Source of the DNA: Aureimonas fodinaquatilis
Lineage (GTDB): Bacteria; Pseudomonadota; Alphaproteobacteria; Rhizobiales; Rhizobiaceae
Length of the DNA: 64,000 bases
Assembly: GCF_008369445.1 (NCBI RefSeq)
Contig: NZ_VTWH01000002.1
Coordinates: 496,001-560,000, forward strand
Reading direction: 5' to 3'
Below are positions 61,839 to 64,000 of this stretch, piece by piece (the stretch's first letter is position 1; the number at the start of each line of letters is the position of its first letter). The translations under genes and the position numbers were made by a program. Below the pieces are notes generated by a model. That model was not told the origin of the DNA. It made no database searches and saw only the letters and a list, made by a program, of their open reading frames with translations.

Positions 61839-63050
61839 CTAATTGCTGAACACGCTATCGAGCCAGTCCAGAACGCGATCGTTCAACAGAGAGCGGTTGC
61901 GCATCTCGCAGTGCTCGCCTGCCCCTTCCGCCGTTGTGCATTGGATCAGGGTGGACGGGCAGTTCAACTGCTCGAACAGCGCTGCCGTATTGGCGGCCAG
62001 CGGGTCATTTTCCGCCGCCACGAGCAAGGTCGGACAACGGATCATGTCGATCCGGCCTTCCAGCGTATAGGGCTCTACGGCCTTCAGGTAACTGCGCAGA
62101 TCCTGCACCCCATGAACCCAGAACCCGCGTTGCACGAAACTCCAGTGCAAGCGCCTGTCCGTTTCAACAAATGCGGCCAGCTTGGCCAAAATGGCATCAT
62201 CCACATCAGCCAGTTTGCCTGACTGGTTTGCCGGAACTCCCAGCTTGGTGGCAAACCCACTGAAAGAGCGAGCAATGCTGATCTGGCCCGGGTCTGCAAT
62301 GCATGCGGCAAGGCGCGGATCACCTGACGCAGCACGCGGAGACAGGTATCCGCCGAGGCTCCAGCCGGAAATGGCAATTCTCGCCGTGTCTATATTTGGA
62401 AGCTCGATGGCAAAATCCAGAACCGCAGACACCACGACTTCCCAGTCGGGCCTCAGCCGAACACCATGCTCGTACAACATTTCGCCCTGCCCGGGACCAT
62501 CAAAAATCAGGCAGTGGTAGCCACGTTCGCTGGCAGCAACGGCAGAGGCAAAATACATATCCGTTAACTGGCCGTCATACCCATTGGTGAAGATAATCAG
62601 CGGGCGCGTTTCGCTTGCGTGGTCTTTGGCCGGGATCAGCCAGCCTGGCATGGTCCGGCCTTCAAACGGAATGCGCAGGGAGCTGGCGGGAACCGGCGAA
62701 AGCGACATGGCTTTTTCGAAAGCGGCCATCTGCCTTGTGAAACCGGCCAGCAACCTTTGATCAACCGGCTCGCCGAAGATCGGGTGGTAGGATGTGCCAA
62801 AAGCGCAGGTCGCTTTCAGCAATGATGCTCGTGCGCTTTCCCGGTTGCCCTTGCGCAGACTGTTCTCTGCGTCCTGCACCAGCCGATCACCAAGGTCAGA
62901 CCAGCATTCATAATAGTCGCCATCGTCACCATCGCCTACTGCTTTGGCGACTTGCAGCATTTCGCCAATCTCTGGCCCGCCTGTACGAATATAGGCAAAA
63001 AGCCAGCTTGCGAAATCGTCATGAAAGTCCTGCTTGAAAATCAGCCCCAT
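61839..63050 (-). CDS. Alpha/beta hydrolase, esterase-like with helical N-terminal domain
   Basis: A 403-residue protein. The N-terminal helical region (about 1-120, with MLQVAKAVGDGDDGDYYECWSDLGDRL and CAFGTSYHPIFGEP) and a C-terminal alpha/beta-hydrolase resemble 2,6-dihydropseudooxynicotine hydrolase and FrsA-like enzymes. Catalytic candidates are Ser in ISGWSLGGYLS (about 231), Asp in VAAENDPLAA and His in GAGEHCEMRN. The substrate is unknown. The ATG at 63050 has GGGGGGA four bases upstream, which fixes the start. Adenine deaminase follows 50 bp downstream. Confidence 0.87.
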   Translation of the reverse strand: MGLIFKQDFHDDFASWLFAYIRTGGPEIGEMLQVAKAVGDGDDGDYYECWSDLGDRLVQDAENSLRKGNRESARASLLKATCAFGTSYHPIFGEPVDQRLLAGFTRQMAAFEKAMSLSPVPASSLRIPFEGRTMPGWLIPAKDHASETRPLIIFTNGYDGQLTDMYFASAVAASERGYHCLIFDGPGQGEMLYEHGVRLRPDWEVVVSAVLDFAIELPNIDTARIAISGWSLGGYLSPRAASGDPRLAACIADPGQISIARSFSGFATKLGVPANQSGKLADVDDAILAKLAAFVETDRRLHWSFVQRGFWVHGVQDLRSYLKAVEPYTLEGRIDMIRCPTLLVAAENDPLAANTAALFEQLNCPSTLIQCTTAEGAGEHCEMRNRSLLNDRVLDWLDSVFSN

Positions 63051-63208
63051 AGCATCCCCCCAGCAACTCAATGCGGACAGTGAAGCAGGTGGGGCCATCA
63101 CTCAAGAGGCAATTTGGTATGCTGAATTTAATTTACTAACAGCAGCGCAGGCCGCGCATCGCTTGAATGCAGCCATTATCTCTAAGAGCGGAGTTTCTGC
63201 ATTATTTT

Positions 63209-63250
63209 GTACCTACAAATAAACTTGAAATGAGATTAAATTGTAGGTAC
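63209..63250. promoter_or_regulatory. Palindromic operator upstream of brnT
   Basis: GTACCTACAA and TTGTAGGTAC are perfect 10-bp inverted arms, 22 bases apart, ending 10 bp before the brnT start in AT-rich DNA. Type II antitoxins with ribbon-helix-helix folds such as BrnA bind such dyads and repress their own operon, so this is a likely autoregulatory site. Confidence 0.65.
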
Positions 63251-63260
63251 GAATTAATTA

Positions 63261-63536
63261 ATGAGAATCGAATTTGACCGCGCTAAATGTGATAAAAACA
63301 TTGCTGAAAGGGGGTTGTCCTTTTCACAGGTCGCTGATTTCGATTGGTCCAGCGTACAAGTAGTTCAGGACACCCGTTACGAATATCCCGAACCCAGATT
63401 TGTTGGCATCGGCTTTATCGGGGATCGTATCCACGTGGTCTGCTATACACCCGTTAGTGGTGGAATTCGCATAATTTCCTTCCGTAAGGCCAACGCAAGA
63501 GAGGTAAAGCGATATGAAAAAACCTTTGACGAATGA
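63261..63536 (+). CDS. brnT: BrnT family toxin (type II toxin-antitoxin)
   Basis: Ribonuclease toxin of the BrnT/BrnA pair, 91 residues, the usual length. It shows the family layout: FDRAKCDKNIAERGLSFSQVADFDW at the start, DTRYEYPEPRFVGIGFIGDRIHVVCYTPVSGGIRIISFRKANAREVKRYEK at the end, with the RxIS(F/A)RKAN(A)RE stretch that carries catalytic residues. It is first in its operon, and the antitoxin start overlaps its 3' end by 23 bp. There is no clear Shine-Dalgarno before the ATG, which sits directly behind the palindromic operator. Confidence 0.92.
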   Translation: MRIEFDRAKCDKNIAERGLSFSQVADFDWSSVQVVQDTRYEYPEPRFVGIGFIGDRIHVVCYTPVSGGIRIISFRKANAREVKRYEKTFDE

Positions 63537-63786
63537 AGTTGGCGACGTTCGCGAACTTTCTAAAGGTGATATGCGCCTTATGAAGCCGTTTGCAGAAATG
63601 CATCCCGAACTGGCGAAGGAACTGCATTCTCGCGGTCGTGGCCAACGAGGTCCTGGAAAGAAGCTAGCTAAAGAATCTGTCAATCTGCGTCTGAATGCTG
63701 AAATTGTTCAGCACTTTCGTTCCGGAGGACCGGGGTGGCAATCACGTATCAATGACGCGCTTTTAAAAATTATTGAAAAACACTAA
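63514..63786 (+). CDS. brnA: BrnA family antitoxin
   Basis: Antitoxin and likely repressor, 90 residues. The N-terminal half binds and blocks BrnT, and the C-terminal half (KESVNLRLNAEIVQHFRSGGPGWQSRINDALLKII) is a ribbon-helix-helix DNA-binding domain. This toxin-first order is normal for brnTA. GAGAGG precedes the ATG. The gene ends 83 bp before the 3' end of tRNA-Leu. Confidence 0.92.
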   Translation: MKKPLTNEVGDVRELSKGDMRLMKPFAEMHPELAKELHSRGRGQRGPGKKLAKESVNLRLNAEIVQHFRSGGPGWQSRINDALLKIIEKH

Positions 63787-63868
63787 CAGGCCGAGGTTGA
63801 ACTTTCAGAAGCTCCACGTCCTTACAACATCCATTATAAAACAATATATTTTGCTGAGGGGAAGCACC

Positions 63869-63954
63869 TGGTGCGGGCTGCGGGACTCGAACCCGCACAG
63901 GGAATTCCCCGAGAGATTTTAAGTCTCTTGCGTCTACCATTTCGCCAAGCCCGC
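63869..63954 (-). tRNA. tRNA-Leu (anticodon UAA)
   Basis: Read leftward, the acceptor arms GCGGGCT and AGCCCGC pair perfectly, followed by A and an encoded CCA (63871-63869). The anticodon loop CTTAAAA (63923-63917) carries TAA between AGAGA/TCTCT arms. A long variable arm (GGGGAATTCCC region) marks a class II leucine tRNA, and the T-arm has GGTTCGAGTCC. Length is 86 bases with CCA. Confidence 0.97.
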
Positions 63955-63961
63955 CCGCCAG

Positions 63962-63993
63962 CATGTCCGGTACAATGATTCCGACCGGACATG
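63962..63993. terminator. Perfect 10-bp inverted repeat upstream of tRNA-Leu
   Basis: CATGTCCGGT and ACCGGACATG pair around a 12-base loop, 7 bp before the tRNA 5' end. It may end a transcript entering from beyond the window or lie in the tRNA promoter region. No T-run is visible. Confidence 0.4.
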
Positions 63994-64000
63994 AAATGCT

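Noticed and set aside
63051-63260. Attachment-site duplicate of the tRNA-Leu 3' end
   Set aside because: I looked for the T-arm and acceptor sequence near the brnTA module and found no copy, and no integrase gene is in the window.

Overview
This window is chromosomal DNA from an alphaproteobacterium, most likely of the order Hyphomicrobiales (Rhizobiales). The placement is inference, resting on four things: the gene orders coaD-ppi-ppi-queA-tgt and cysteine desulfurase-sufBCDS-sufT-sufA, an alphaproteobacterial-type SOS box (GAAC-N7-GAAC) between ssb and uvrA, an RNase E with a long acidic insert in its S1 domain, and intergenic palindromic repeats that recall rhizobial RIME elements. Genus cannot be told from what is visible. 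I see no prophage, transposase, CRISPR array or rRNA. Most of the window is core housekeeping DNA.

Layout. 1-4.2 kb: the end of a hybrid histidine kinase, a YjdM/PhnA zinc-ribbon protein and two translationally coupled glycosyltransferases. 4.6-7.7 kb: a DEAD-box helicase with a strong terminator, and ribA. 7.7-11.6 kb: a leftward cluster coaD, two cyclophilins, queA and tgt (coenzyme A, protein folding, queuosine tRNA modification). 11.8-24.8 kb: a 42-codon membrane miniprotein, gyrA, marC, tspO, ssb and uvrA around one SOS box, nnrD, glnB-glnA, a possible 31-residue miniprotein and a secreted hydrolase. 25.1-29.3 kb: parE, a coupled secreted protein and rhlE. 29.5-36.6 kb: the SUF iron-sulfur assembly operon with a second cysteine desulfurase upstream. 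36.8-43.4 kb: a hydrolase, tyrS, a VOC protein, a large AsmA-like protein and a Bcp peroxiredoxin. 43.4-52.2 kb: a tandem palindrome array, prfB with its programmed frameshift, PBP1A, amiC and rne. 52.3-58.6 kb: a double-domain glycosyltransferase with an AT-rich promoter region, then cysteine synthase, sseA, an acetyltransferase and a membrane-anchored hydrolase. 58.6-64 kb: ilvA, adenine deaminase, an esterase-like hydrolase, a BrnT/BrnA toxin-antitoxin module with a palindromic operator, and tRNA-Leu(UAA).

How genes work together. SufA/B/C/D/S/T plus the upstream desulfurase form one Fe-S assembly pathway. QueA and Tgt act consecutively on tRNA. PII (GlnB) and glutamine synthetase form the nitrogen-control pair. 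Ssb and UvrA share a likely LexA-controlled divergent promoter. PBP1A and AmiC synthesise and cut peptidoglycan. RNase E and the RhlE-type helicase may meet in an RNA degradosome.

The most notable signals beyond gene calls are: (1) a family of 44-bp palindromic units, with compensatory base changes in the stem, found alone, in a composite ~95-bp form and as a 62-bp-period tandem array whose first unit supplies the last codons and stop of bcp; (2) the intact RF2 frameshift site; (3) the SOS box; (4) the BrnTA operator; (5) two candidate miniproteins; (6) a Tgt lacking most canonical zinc ligands; (7) the tandem GT-B double glycosyltransferase. No single locus here convincingly shows an entirely new multi-gene system. 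The palindrome family is the best candidate for undescribed biology.
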